64,000 nucleotides of DNA from Taibaiella koreensis (GCF_003545715.1 NZ_QVNU01000003.1:434001-498000), one strand, 5' to 3'. Shown: positions 51,752 through 60,729, counted from the stretch's first letter. Notes: generated from the sequence alone by a model not told the origin. Translations and numbers: made by a program.

Positions 51752-53035
51752 TTAAAATGCCTCCAGCACTAGCTCCATCCGGGAACCCCTGGAGCCCTTG
51801 ATCAATACCAATGCCTGGTGTATGGGTTGCTGCAGCAGGTGATCGCGCACCTGTTCCGAGTCGGAAAACCAAAGGTAGCTATGCCGGGTGTCCTTAAACT
51901 CAGGACCGGTAAGGATGACGTTCTGAAAGCCGTGTGTGGCTATGAGGTCGACCAGGGCCTGGTGCTCTGCTGCTGATTCCTGCCCCATTTCCTTCATGGC
52001 GCCCAGTAGCAGCCATTTATTGTTGCCTGATAACGCGGCCAGGTTCTCAACTGCGAGCTTCATGCTGGAAGGATTGGCATTATAAGCGTCGAGAATGATC
52101 TTATTATCACCTTTTTCCAACCATTGCGAACGGCTGTTGGAGGGCAAATATTCTTCCAGTGCGGCTTTGATCTCTTCAACAGGAACATTAAAATGGTGGC
52201 CCACGGCTACAGCGGCCAATACATTGGGCAGGTTGTAGGCGCCTACCAGCTGTGTCCGAATCTCTGTTTCCAGCTTTGCCGTCAGCAGGACCACCCGGAG
52301 TAGAGCGTCTTCCCCGATAGCCTTGCCAATGATCTGCGCATTGGCAGTACCATAAGTAATTTGCTTGTCGATACCCTTCGCCATCTCCCTGAGGTAGTCA
52401 AGGTCGGCATTGCGGAATATGGTGCCCTGGAAGGCACGTAAATGGTCGTACAGCTCGCCTTTCGCCTTGCGTACCCCTTCAATGCTGCCGAAGCCTTCCA
52501 GGTGTGCTTTGCCGCAATTGGTGATCAGCCCGTGGTCCGGGTTGGCGATGCGGCAATAGGCTGCAATTTCGCCTATGTGGTTGGCGCCCATTTCGATGAT
52601 AGCCATTTCGGCATCGGGTCTTATCTTCAGTAGTGTAAGGGGAACGCCGATATGGTTGTTGAGGTTGCCCTCCGTAGCGTATGTCTTGTACCGGCGCGAA
52701 AGCACGGCGATGAGCAGCTCCTTTGTTGTGGTCTTGCCATTGGAGCCGGTCACGCCTATCACCGGTATGTTTAGCTGTAGGCGGTGATGGTGGGCAAGTT
52801 GCTGTAGTGTGGTCAACACATCGTCGACCAGTATGTAGCGGTCGTTTGCTACATAAGCGACCTCGTCCACAATGGCATAGGCGGCGCCATCAGCCAGCGC
52901 TTGCGCTGCGAAGGCATTACCGTTGAAATTGTCGCCTTTTAAAGCAAAGAAAAGCGCTCCCGTCGTCACCTTCCGGCTGTCGGTCTGGACAACCGGATAC
53001 TTCCGGTACAGCTCATATAATTCTTCGATAGACAT
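51752..53035 (-). CDS. murF: UDP-MurNAc-tripeptide--D-Ala-D-Ala ligase
   Basis: 427 residues. Adds D-Ala-D-Ala to the UDP-MurNAc-tripeptide in peptidoglycan synthesis. The three Mur ligase domains are present: DSRKVTTGALFFALKGDNFNGN at the start, the ATP-binding GVTGSNGKTTTKEL, EMGANHIGEI and TNCGKAHLEGFG in the middle, and ILDAYNANPSSMK plus LLGAMKEMGQES at the end. It is slightly shorter than enterobacterial MurF (about 450). The gene lies apart from other mur genes, as often in Bacteroidota. It starts 35 bp after the end of hutH, and may be co-transcribed. Confidence 0.95.
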   Translation of the reverse strand: MSIEELYELYRKYPVVQTDSRKVTTGALFFALKGDNFNGNAFAAQALADGAAYAIVDEVAYVANDRYILVDDVLTTLQQLAHHHRLQLNIPVIGVTGSNGKTTTKELLIAVLSRRYKTYATEGNLNNHIGVPLTLLKIRPDAEMAIIEMGANHIGEIAAYCRIANPDHGLITNCGKAHLEGFGSIEGVRKAKGELYDHLRAFQGTIFRNADLDYLREMAKGIDKQITYGTANAQIIGKAIGEDALLRVVLLTAKLETEIRTQLVGAYNLPNVLAAVAVGHHFNVPVEEIKAALEEYLPSNSRSQWLEKGDNKIILDAYNANPSSMKLAVENLAALSGNNKWLLLGAMKEMGQESAAEHQALVDLIATHGFQNVILTGPEFKDTRHSYLWFSDSEQVRDHLLQQPIHQALVLIKGSRGSRMELVLEAF

Positions 53036-53070
53036 AAATCTCGTTTTGAGTGGAACAACCGCCAGGCGGG

Positions 53071-54546
53071 TTAGAGCAGCAGATCAGCGTCCTGGTCAAG
53101 GAAGCGTTCTGCCTTCACCATATCTTCGTGTAGCACCCTATCCGCATCGTTAAAGGATACCTGTTCCCGGAAGGCCGACAACAGGCGCTCAAGACCTGGC
53201 GCGCTCAGGCCCGGCCGGCGGAAGTCCATGGCCTGTGCGGCGCACAGCAACTCTATCGCCAGCACGCGCTGCACATTTTCAATCACCTTTTTCAGCTTGG
53301 TCGCGGCATTGGCGCCCATGCTCACATGGTCTTCCTGGCCATTGCTGCTTACGATGCTGTCCACCGATGCCGGCGTACACAGTTGTTTGTTCTGACTTAC
53401 GATCGCCGCTGCTGTGTATTGCGCGATCATAAAGCCGCTGTGCAATCCCGGGTTTTGTGCCAGGAAGGGTGGTAGGCCGCGCTGTCCGCTCACCAGCAGG
53501 TAAGTCCTGCGCTCCGATATGTTGGCCAGCTCTGCCATGGCAATAGCAAAGAAATCCAGGTGCAGCGCCAGGGGCTGTCCGTGGAAATTGCCGCCGCTGA
53601 GAATAAGATCTTCTTCTTCAAATACGATAGGGTTGTCGGTCACCGAGTTGATCTCGGTTTCCACAATCTCTGTAATATGGCGGATCACATCTTTTGTAGC
53701 ACCGTGTACCTGCGGCACGCAGCGGAAAGAGTAGGGGTCCTGCACCTGTGTTTTGATATTTTGCTGCAGTGCGCTTCCCTGCAGGAGCGCACGTACGGCT
53801 GCGGCCGTTTCGATCTGGCCGGCATGCGGCCGTACCCGGTGGATCGGGTGGGAAAACGGTTCGGCTTTTCCATCGAAAGCTTCAAGGGAGAGCGCAGCGA
53901 TCACGTCGGCCCAGCGCTGCAGGCGGTCTGCCTGCAGGAGTGCCCAGCTGGCATAGCTGCTCATAAATTGGGTGCCGTTAAGCAGGGCCAGGCCTTCTTT
54001 GGCATGCAATGCCAGGGGCGCCATGCCATGCTGTGTCAGGGCGTCTGCAGCAGCGGCTTTCTTGTTTTGCCAGCGCACTTCTCCTTTGCCCAGCAAGGGG
54101 AGGCTTAGGTGCGCCAGGGGCGCGAGATCGCCCGATGCGCCCAGCGACCCCTGCTCGTATACTACCGGTAATATATCTTCATTGTAAAAAGCGACCAGGC
54201 GTTGCAGGGTATCCTCGTGGATACCGCTGAAGCCCTGGGCGAGGCCCCTGATCTTGAGGAGCAGCATCAGCTTTACGATCTCAGCAGCGACCTCGTCGCC
54301 AAAGCCGCAGGAGTGTGAAGTAACCAGGTTCTCCTGCAGCGCTTTCAGCTGATCGTCGTCGATCCGTACATTGCAGAGCGAACCGAAGCCTGTATTGATA
54401 CCATAAAAGGTACCGCCGCCGGCAATTTTATTATCAAGGTAATTCCTGTTGGCCCGCACCTTTTCTAGGTCCAGGGAAGTAAGGGATATTTTATTGTTCA
54501 GTACTTGTTTGAGGTCGGCTATCTTAAAATGCCCGGGTAGTTCCAT
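53071..54546 (-). CDS. hutH: Histidine ammonia-lyase
   Basis: 491 residues from ATG 54546 (MELPGHFKIADL); the frame goes on to a TTG at 54570, which is less likely. It converts L-histidine to urocanate through the MIO cofactor formed from Ala-Ser-Gly, visible in GSLGASGDLAPLAHLS (ASG near residue 138). The NGQEDHVSMGANAATK segment holds the Glu expected in histidine-specific enzymes; phenylalanine and tyrosine lyases have other residues there. YGINTGFG and the SVTDNPIVF segment complete the family. No other hut genes are beside it. Next to it is murF. Confidence 0.9.
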   Translation of the reverse strand: MELPGHFKIADLKQVLNNKISLTSLDLEKVRANRNYLDNKIAGGGTFYGINTGFGSLCNVRIDDDQLKALQENLVTSHSCGFGDEVAAEIVKLMLLLKIRGLAQGFSGIHEDTLQRLVAFYNEDILPVVYEQGSLGASGDLAPLAHLSLPLLGKGEVRWQNKKAAAADALTQHGMAPLALHAKEGLALLNGTQFMSSYASWALLQADRLQRWADVIAALSLEAFDGKAEPFSHPIHRVRPHAGQIETAAAVRALLQGSALQQNIKTQVQDPYSFRCVPQVHGATKDVIRHITEIVETEINSVTDNPIVFEEEDLILSGGNFHGQPLALHLDFFAIAMAELANISERRTYLLVSGQRGLPPFLAQNPGLHSGFMIAQYTAAAIVSQNKQLCTPASVDSIVSSNGQEDHVSMGANAATKLKKVIENVQRVLAIELLCAAQAMDFRRPGLSAPGLERLLSAFREQVSFNDADRVLHEDMVKAERFLDQDADLLL

Positions 54547-54631
54547 AAATGCGTCATTATAGGAGCGCAAAGATAAATCTATTCTCTTTCATTTAAGAGC
54601 TGGCCTCCTGCTGTAATCATCTGGTACCAAT

Positions 54632-54789
54632 TTATTTTTAGTGAGTATCCCGATATCAGAAACCAAAACGCCCTCTGGTCCTCAAGCATGTCGAAAGGAC
54701 ATACGGAATGGTGCTTCGACAGGCTCAGCAACCGTAGTCTGGTCAGCTCCGGCCTATGTTTCCTATATCGGGATATGCTACTTATTTTT
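54632..54789. mobile_element. MITE-like palindromic element, copy 2 (with 8-bp duplication)
   Basis: The element (54640-54781) has terminal arms around GAGTATCCCGATAT at the left and ATATCGGGATAT at the right. Internally it shares GTCGAAAGGACA and TGGTGCTTCGAC with copy 1. The arms differ from copy 1 (CCC instead of CCG) but match each other. The flanking TTATTTTT (54632-54639 and 54782-54789) looks like a target duplication, and the right one includes the stop codon of the response-regulator gene. The T-rich context makes this duplication slightly less certain. Confidence 0.72.
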
Positions 54790-55504
54790 TTCTGCCAAAG
54801 GAGCGGGTCCTCAGGTAATTGTTCACACCGGGCATGAAGAACCGGCCTATCGGGATCCGGCTGTTGGTCAGCAACAGCTCATCGGCCGTGAAGGAGGTAA
54901 TGAAATCGGGATTCACAGCATAGGTTTTGTGTACCCGCAGGAATTGCACGTTGTTGTTTTCCTGGATAAAGGTAGACAGCGGCATGCGGATAAGCCTTTT
55001 GCCGAACGTGAAATGCAGCTCGGTGTATTTACCATTGGCTTTGACATAGGCCAGTTCCCGCAGGTCCAGTTTTTCGTAACGGGTCCCCGTTTTCAGGAAC
55101 AGCTCACAATCCTGGTCCATGTCTTCTGCAGCTTCCTCTTCCATATCGGGAGTGGCCAGTTCGATCGCAGCAAACAGCGATTCCCTCATAAAGGGCTTTA
55201 CCAGGAAAGCCGCGGGATGATATTTTTTTACCGTGGCGATCGTATGCGCGTCGCCATGTGCCGTCAGTACAATGAACGGGATGTTTAGCTTCTGCTCATG
55301 CAGGTAGGCAGCTACTTCCAACCCCGAACGGCCGTTGCGGAGATTAAGGTCCAGCAGCACGAGATCGGGCAAAAAGCTGCGGATCATGGCAATAGCATCG
55401 TCTGGGTTGTCTACAGGCTCATAGGGGGAATATTCAAGCAAGTTCAGCAATTGGTAGAGGCTTTCAGCAATAATTGCTTCATCCTCCAGGATCAGGATTC
55501 TCAT
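54782..55504 (-). CDS. LytTR-family response regulator (third system)
   Basis: 240 residues. Receiver with acidic LEDE, phospho-acceptor Asp at about residue 52 (LLDLNLRNGRSG) and KPF in FLVKPFMRE. LytTR domain at about 140-240 (FLRVHKTYAVNPDFI). The LDLNL receiver form resembles regulators paired with HWE/HisKA_2 kinases, which is what lies upstream. The start is 52 bp after the end of the kinase gene. The stop codon lies in the flank of a palindromic element, so the insertion was at the very end of the gene and did not alter the protein. Confidence 0.93.
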   Translation of the reverse strand: MRILILEDEAIIAESLYQLLNLLEYSPYEPVDNPDDAIAMIRSFLPDLVLLDLNLRNGRSGLEVAAYLHEQKLNIPFIVLTAHGDAHTIATVKKYHPAAFLVKPFMRESLFAAIELATPDMEEEAAEDMDQDCELFLKTGTRYEKLDLRELAYVKANGKYTELHFTFGKRLIRMPLSTFIQENNNVQFLRVHKTYAVNPDFITSFTADELLLTNSRIPIGRFFMPGVNNYLRTRSFGRKK

Positions 55505-55556
55505 AAAGTGCCGGTTTGGTTTTGGTCATGGTTCGTCGTGTATTCTGTATACTGCT

Positions 55557-57242
55557 TTATTGGCTCTTATTGGTTCTGCTGAATATCATCAGGTATTGCA
55601 CTTTACCGGTCTGCTCTTTCTCCACCATGATCTTAGCGTCCATCTGCTTGGCGAGCCTGTGGATCAGGCGGATACCGGTACCGGTCATTGTGGTGACATT
55701 ACTATCCGCCGCTTCCGGCCCGTTATCACTATAAGTAAAATGATACTCGCCATCGATCAGACGGCATTCCATAGCGATATAACAGCCGCTTACATAAGGC
55801 AGCACATGTTTAACGCTGTTAATCAGCATTTCGTTCACGGCCAGCGCCAGGGTGATCAGCTTCTCCAGCTCCAGCCTGTTGCCATGCATACTTATCCGTT
55901 GCTCAACCGGGTTGGATGAAGACGCCAGGAGTTCAAGCGTCATAGCCACCATATGCTCAAAGTAGTCTTGCATGTCTACCTCTTTCATTTCCGTTCCTTC
56001 GTACATCATTTGATGCGCTATGGCCAGGGTACGCATTTTGGTCTGGATCTCCTGCATAGAAAAATAGAGATCGTTCTCCGGTTTGTTGAGCTGTATTTCG
56101 ACCATGCTGCTGATGATCTGCAGGTTGTTTTTGACCCTGTGATGGATCTCTTTCAACATCAGGCTATTGCTTTCGTCGTGTGCCAGTATCTCCTTGTTCC
56201 TGGCTGCGGTACGCTGACTGCGCTGGCGGTAACGCAGATAAAAGATAACTGTGAGCACCAGGCCTGTTGTTAGCAGTGCGGCCAGCACATAAAGCAGGGA
56301 CGAACGCCACTTCAGCTCCTGTTCATTGAGTTGCAGCTCTGTGTTTTCCCGTTGTTTCAGCAGGTTGTCGGCCTCAAGCAGACGATAATTGATATCGCCG
56401 TAGGTGGCACGGTCCATGCTGCGCATGTCAGCGTCGACAAGCAACTGCTCCACCTCGTAAGCCTCCTTGTATTGCCCCAGCAGTGCATAGGATTGGTGCA
56501 AGAGATTGAGCAGCGGTATCGAATCCCTGGTATGGGCCAGCTCGTTGAGCAAGGGGGGGATCACCTGGTCGCGCTGGCCGTTAAGCAGTGCGTATTTGCT
56601 TTTTTCTTCTGCAAACAGCCGGCCGTAAGCCAACTCTCCATCCCTGAAATCGTCGCGGTCCTTAATCAGGGCAAAATAGCGGGAGAAGTCGTCCTGCTGC
56701 CCGATGCCGGAAAACAGGTGCGCAGTAAGCAGGTTATAGCGGCGGCGCTCTGTCGAATCGGTGAGCCAATCCAGCATTTGTCCCATCTTAAGCGTGTAAT
56801 GAGCAGCATTGGCCGTATCCCTGGCCCTGGCATAGGACGCAGCAATATTATAAGTAGCCCGCAGCACATTGGAGGGGTTAAATGGCCGCTCCTTCAGCAC
56901 GCCATCGTAGTGCATCTTATAATAGCGTACAGCCTGGAGCAGGTTGTTGTTGGCATCATATACCGAGCCGATGCCAAAATAACATTGGTGCATTACCGAC
57001 TGATGCTTGTACTGAATGGCGAGCCGTAATGCTTCCAGGTAACATTCCATGGCCCGCCGGTAGCTTTCGCGGGTATAAAAAGCGTAGTAATACTTGCCTT
57101 GTACGAGATAGAAAGAATCCTGTTGCTCCGGCGGAATACCCTTAAGCTGATCCCTCGCATATTCCGATAAAGCTCCCTCCTGGGCTTGGGCCTGTGGAGC
57201 AAAAAGCAGTAATAATGCAGATAAGATCAGTATTCGGAGCAC
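55557..57242 (-). CDS. TPR-containing HisKA_2-type sensor histidine kinase
   Basis: 561 residues, starting at a GTG (57242). Signal peptide ending AQAQ, then a periplasmic TPR-type helical sensor (about 25-310, e.g. YYYAFYTRESYRRAMECYLE), one membrane helix near 325 (SSLLYVLAALLTTGLVLTVIFY), and a HisKA_2 kinase domain with MLKEIHHRVKNNLQIISSM, followed by an ATPase (NEMLINSVKHV). It differs from the LytS type of the other kinases. It should phosphorylate the LytTR regulator encoded 52 bp downstream. A 21-bp-period repeat lies 40-70 bp upstream of its start. Confidence 0.92.
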   Translation of the reverse strand: MLRILILSALLLLFAPQAQAQEGALSEYARDQLKGIPPEQQDSFYLVQGKYYYAFYTRESYRRAMECYLEALRLAIQYKHQSVMHQCYFGIGSVYDANNNLLQAVRYYKMHYDGVLKERPFNPSNVLRATYNIAASYARARDTANAAHYTLKMGQMLDWLTDSTERRRYNLLTAHLFSGIGQQDDFSRYFALIKDRDDFRDGELAYGRLFAEEKSKYALLNGQRDQVIPPLLNELAHTRDSIPLLNLLHQSYALLGQYKEAYEVEQLLVDADMRSMDRATYGDINYRLLEADNLLKQRENTELQLNEQELKWRSSLLYVLAALLTTGLVLTVIFYLRYRQRSQRTAARNKEILAHDESNSLMLKEIHHRVKNNLQIISSMVEIQLNKPENDLYFSMQEIQTKMRTLAIAHQMMYEGTEMKEVDMQDYFEHMVAMTLELLASSSNPVEQRISMHGNRLELEKLITLALAVNEMLINSVKHVLPYVSGCYIAMECRLIDGEYHFTYSDNGPEAADSNVTTMTGTGIRLIHRLAKQMDAKIMVEKEQTGKVQYLMIFSRTNKSQ

Positions 57243-57281
57243 GATATCAATAAATGTGGGGCTATTGATCTGGGTTAAACT

Positions 57282-57312
57282 ATCTGTTATTGAGGGACAA
57301 AAATCTGTTGTT
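57282..57312. promoter_or_regulatory. Direct repeat with 21-bp period, candidate LytTR operator
   Basis: ATCTGTTATT (57282-57291) and ATCTGTTGTT (57303-57312), differing at one base, 21 bp apart start to start. Both contain the GTT core of the known LytTR-type site. It lies just upstream of the kinase gene of the third LytTR system and within the region divergent to the exported-protein genes at 57528. The rest of this 285-bp gap is very AT-rich, with no gene seen. Confidence 0.6.
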
Positions 57313-57527
57313 CATGCACAAAGGTAGGGGCAATGATTTTTCGTATGAATACCTGCTGCTATTTTTGTAGTGTAAAATGACGATTTTTTATAAGTAATTA
57401 ATAATTAAAAAAATAGAAATTTTTTTTGCATTTATAAATCATAATTACTACTACTTGATAGTCATTATTGCATCTAACGTATAGTTTTCTTTAACAAAAT
57501 TAATAAAAGCCGCCGGATTCTGCAAGC

Positions 57528-58952
57528 ATGGGTAACTTTTACTTTTTTAAACTTAAAAGCAATTCTGCAACGTTCCTATACGCGTGCGGGTTGTTTTTAT
57601 TGTGTTCCCTCTGCGGAATTCAAAAAGTAAAAGCGCAAAGGATCTATGCCGATACAACAGCTACGGCAATGACATTGCTGGCAAATGTCACTTTTGCTAC
57701 GAATGCTACCGATGCTGATACAAGCAATTTTTCCTCGCTCAGTGTGGGCCTCGGCCTCCTTGGCCTGGTTTCTGCTACGCAAAATCTGCGTTTTACACAA
57801 GCGGGGTCCTTACCCTTACCTACCTCGCCCTTAATGGTGCGTTTCAGCGGCAATGGAGGACTGCTGGGGCTGGCCAATAGTATCCTGCTGCAACGAACGA
57901 ATGGTGGCATCAACAACCCGGTAGGGCCGCCTTATACAAGCAGCACCCTGCTGGACCTGTTGGGGCTGGCCGGCGCCAATAATTCCAGTACCGAAGTTGT
58001 ACTGCCGGTACCCGGGCTGGCAGGACAGCCCAATGACGGCGTGCTGTTCCAGATCAATACCACACTCGGGCTGGGACTTTCGGCCAAATTGTACTATGCC
58101 TTCTTCATTAAAGCGCCCACAGTAGCCGGGCAAACCATCTGCAGTGGCGTAGCGACGACGCTTACGATCAGCAATCCGCAAGTGGGCTATACCTACCGCT
58201 GGTACGATTCGCTTACAGGTGGTAACCAGCTGCAGGGCAGCACCAGCACTACGTTTGCTGTAAGCGGACTATCGGCCACACGTACTTACTATGTAGAAGG
58301 CTGTGAAAGCAGCGCCGCCGCTGCTTACCGCTCGGGGCGTACCGCCGTTACGGTCGTTGTAAACCCGCTACCCGCGGCCCCTGCTTTTTCCGGTGTGCCG
58401 GCCATATGCAGCGGCGCGACCACAGCACTCACGGTTTCCGGTACCGATACGGGCGTCGTATATCGCTGGTATACCGTGCCTGCATCGGGGACCAGCTTTT
58501 TTACCGGCAGCACCTACACAACGCCTGCGCTGAGCGATACTACGCGGTATTATGTGGAAGCCTACAGGGCATCCTCGGGTTGTGTCAGCAGCTTGCGCAC
58601 GCTGGTGCAGGTCAATGTGAAGCCATTGCCCGGCATTACGTTCACGACACCCATTTATTTGTGCCAGTCGAAAACGCTGGCGCAGCTTAATTATACCGCC
58701 GCGCTCAATGGCCCGGTCTCCTATAGCATCGCGTGGGGTGCTACAGCCTTGGCTGCGGGTTTTGGTAATGTGAATAATACTGCCTTCCCGGCAAGCCCTG
58801 TCTCTATTGTGGCGCCGGGAAATGCCACGCCGCAGTCTTATGCCGGGACATTGACGCTTACAGGAGCGAATACCTGCACGCGTAGCTATCCCTTCAACCT
58901 GATCGTACAACAGACACCGCATCCGCCGCCACCGGTGACCACATTCCAGTAA
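57528..58952 (+). CDS. Exported Ig-like domain protein, first of three
   Basis: 474 residues. An extended signal peptide (MGNFYFFKLKSNS..CGLFLLCSLC..VKAQ) is followed by a beta-rich N-terminal domain rich in Leu/Gly/Ala (about 45-190) and two Ig-like repeats of the type APTVAGQTICSGVATTLTIS..YRWYDS and ICSGATTALTVSG..YRWYTV. A proline-rich end (PHPPPP) precedes the last residues VTTFQ. No sorting domain for type IX secretion is seen. The next gene's product also ends in VTTTFQ. It is probably a surface or matrix adhesin-like protein. Preceded by an AT-rich 285-bp gap that may hold its promoter. Confidence 0.78.
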   Translation: MGNFYFFKLKSNSATFLYACGLFLLCSLCGIQKVKAQRIYADTTATAMTLLANVTFATNATDADTSNFSSLSVGLGLLGLVSATQNLRFTQAGSLPLPTSPLMVRFSGNGGLLGLANSILLQRTNGGINNPVGPPYTSSTLLDLLGLAGANNSSTEVVLPVPGLAGQPNDGVLFQINTTLGLGLSAKLYYAFFIKAPTVAGQTICSGVATTLTISNPQVGYTYRWYDSLTGGNQLQGSTSTTFAVSGLSATRTYYVEGCESSAAAAYRSGRTAVTVVVNPLPAAPAFSGVPAICSGATTALTVSGTDTGVVYRWYTVPASGTSFFTGSTYTTPALSDTTRYYVEAYRASSGCVSSLRTLVQVNVKPLPGITFTTPIYLCQSKTLAQLNYTAALNGPVSYSIAWGATALAAGFGNVNNTAFPASPVSIVAPGNATPQSYAGTLTLTGANTCTRSYPFNLIVQQTPHPPPPVTTFQ

Positions 58953-59015
58953 ATAATCCCAAACCAATAAATATCCAAAGACAACCTTTTTCCAACACAA
59001 ACTAAAAACAAGTCT

Positions 59016-59771
59016 ATGAACAAGAACATCCTCAAACCGCTTATTGTAATCCTGCTGCTGCTGACGGGCACGCTGGGCCTTCATGCCGCCCGCTACGACA
59101 CCTCTTATGTGTGTAGCGGTACACAGGTAGTGCTTACTGCTCAAAATGCTACCGGGTACACTTTCCGCTGGCTGAATGAAACCAATACCCAGGTGGGTAC
59201 CGCCGCTTCCTACACCATACCGGGTACCGCTGCCGGTGTAACCAACGTGCCGGGTGCGGCGCCTGTACGGCTCATCTATAAGCTGATCGCCGATTCTACC
59301 GGCGGTGCCAGCTGTTCGTCCGATACGTTTTATAAAATCGTTTATGCCCTGCCCGCCTTTAAAGTGGCGATCGACAGCGGCGCGGTATTCTATTGCGTTG
59401 GTAGCATACCGACCAATGTCGTGCTGGCGAGCAATGTAACTGCTAACAATGCTGCCACACCGCCCACGCTTACGGGCATGCCCGCGTATGTATCCCTGGC
59501 TTATTCCTGGGTAAATACGCCGCCGAGTCCTGCAGGTACGCCCGGAGGTACGCCTACCGGTCAAACCTATACGGTGCCCGGATCGGCCTTGGTTACAGCA
59601 GGCCCCGGATCGTATCCCTATTCCAATACCGTAGCCTATAGCCTCGGCACTTATTCTCTGGGTGTGGGTGCTTCGGCTACGGGTACCTGTACGGTAACCA
59701 AGAGCATTACCGTCGATATTACACCGCAGCCCTCTATACAGAACGTAAACGTTACCACTACGTTCCAGTAG
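59016..59771 (+). CDS. Exported Ig-like domain protein, second of three
   Basis: 251 residues with a signal peptide (MNKNILKPLIVILLLLTGTLGLHA). One Ig-like domain begins YVCSGTQVVLTAQNATGYTFRW, comparable to the repeats of the preceding protein, and a second, looser one follows with the sequence YVSLAYSWVNT. The C-terminus QNVNVTTTFQ repeats the VTT(T)FQ end of the upstream protein. It starts 63 bp after the first protein and is followed by a long hairpin before the third gene. No sorting domain. Its function is unknown; the pair suggests a shared processing or docking step. Confidence 0.76.
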   Translation: MNKNILKPLIVILLLLTGTLGLHAARYDTSYVCSGTQVVLTAQNATGYTFRWLNETNTQVGTAASYTIPGTAAGVTNVPGAAPVRLIYKLIADSTGGASCSSDTFYKIVYALPAFKVAIDSGAVFYCVGSIPTNVVLASNVTANNAATPPTLTGMPAYVSLAYSWVNTPPSPAGTPGGTPTGQTYTVPGSALVTAGPGSYPYSNTVAYSLGTYSLGVGASATGTCTVTKSITVDITPQPSIQNVNVTTTFQ

Positions 59772-59804
59772 TCCATTGGGCTGCCCTCGCTGTACAAAAT
59801 GATC

Positions 59805-59852
59805 CCGGAGCAAAGGGGGCGGCTTTGCCGTAGTCGCCGCCCTTTACTCCGG
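59805..59852 (+). terminator. Long hairpin between the second and third exported-protein genes
   Basis: CCGGAGCAAAGGGGGCGGC (59805-59823) can pair with GCCGCCCTTTACTCCGG (59836-59852) around a 12-base loop, with small mismatches. There is no T-run after it, so it may be a weak terminator or an mRNA-stabilising structure rather than a true Rho-independent one. Confidence 0.45.
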
Positions 59853-59886
59853 ATAGCTTACCGGGTCTCAACCGATCAACCTAGTC

Positions 59887-60687
59887 ATGATGTTCCGACT
59901 GCTATGTCTATACCTATTGCTGCTTGGCTGCTACGCCGGCCACGCTCAAAGCACTCCCGACAAGGAGGTGACGATGTGCGTGGGCGATACGGTGACCATG
60001 AGCGCCGAAGTGCTCTTTGCCGATAGCCTGCAATGGTTCCGCAACGATGTGCCTGTCCCCGGTGCGCATAAGGACACGCTGGTATACCTGGAAGGTGGCT
60101 TGTTTTACCTCCGCGCTTATTCGGGTAAAGCAGTATGTATGGATCAGTCTGGCGATATCAGGGTATTTGTAACGGCGCCGCAAACGGTCGACGACCATAT
60201 CCTGGTGCCACTGGGCAAACCCGTATCTTTCGATGCCCTCGCCAACGATCAGCCACTGTGTGCTCCCTTCGACCGGAATACATTTACCATTGTTTCCCCT
60301 CCGTCCATTGGTACGCTTACAGCATGGAAACAGGGATACATCGTCTACAAGCCTTCGACTACTACCATTGGCACTGACCGCTTTACCTATAGGGTGCGGG
60401 ATGTGGATGGCCGGCTGGCCAATGAGGCCACGGTATACCTGGAGCTGATTATTGACTGCGCGATCTTGTATCCCAATCCCGTAGACCAGATCCTGCACGT
60501 CACGGTCAACAATAAACGCATCTATGCCCTGAAAATATACGATGCTACAGGAAGAGAAATGTACCGCACGCTGGTAGATAAAACGGCATTCGATATCGAT
60601 ATCAGCACTTACGCCCAGGGTATCTATATCGTAGATCTGCTCGAGAAAGACGGCAGCGGGTGTACGATAAAAATACATAAGAAATAA
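59887..60687 (+). CDS. Exported Ig-like protein with type IX secretion sorting domain
   Basis: 266 residues: signal peptide ending GHAQ, an Ig-like N-terminal domain (EVTMCVGDTVTMSAEVLFADSLQWFRNDV), a second beta domain with the cadherin-like/Big_9 look (PVSFDALANDQP..GTDRFTYRVRDVDG), and a C-terminal T9SS type A sorting domain beginning ILYPNPVDQILHVTV and ending GIYIVDLLEKDG..IKIHKK. It should be exported across the outer membrane by the type IX system. The first two proteins of the group lack this domain, so they might be carried with it or secreted otherwise. Confidence 0.88.
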   Translation: MMFRLLCLYLLLLGCYAGHAQSTPDKEVTMCVGDTVTMSAEVLFADSLQWFRNDVPVPGAHKDTLVYLEGGLFYLRAYSGKAVCMDQSGDIRVFVTAPQTVDDHILVPLGKPVSFDALANDQPLCAPFDRNTFTIVSPPSIGTLTAWKQGYIVYKPSTTTIGTDRFTYRVRDVDGRLANEATVYLELIIDCAILYPNPVDQILHVTVNNKRIYALKIYDATGREMYRTLVDKTAFDIDISTYAQGIYIVDLLEKDGSGCTIKIHKK

Positions 60688-60709
60688 TATGTGATATTGC
60701 CGCAATTTT

Positions 60710-60717
60710 TATCTTTG
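60710..60717 (+). promoter_or_regulatory. TAnnTTTG promoter box before the RDD gene
   Basis: TATCTTTG, 12 bp before the ATG at 60730; implies a very short leader (CCCCAAAAAAA). Confidence 0.45.
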
Positions 60718-60729
60718 GCCCCAAAAAAA

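Noticed and set aside
58368-59813. 481-residue frame on the minus strand over the exported Ig-like genes
   Set aside because: It lies opposite two genes with clear signal peptides and Ig-like repeats. The translation is rich in Gly, Arg and His with no domain, as expected from the complement of GC-biased coding sequence.
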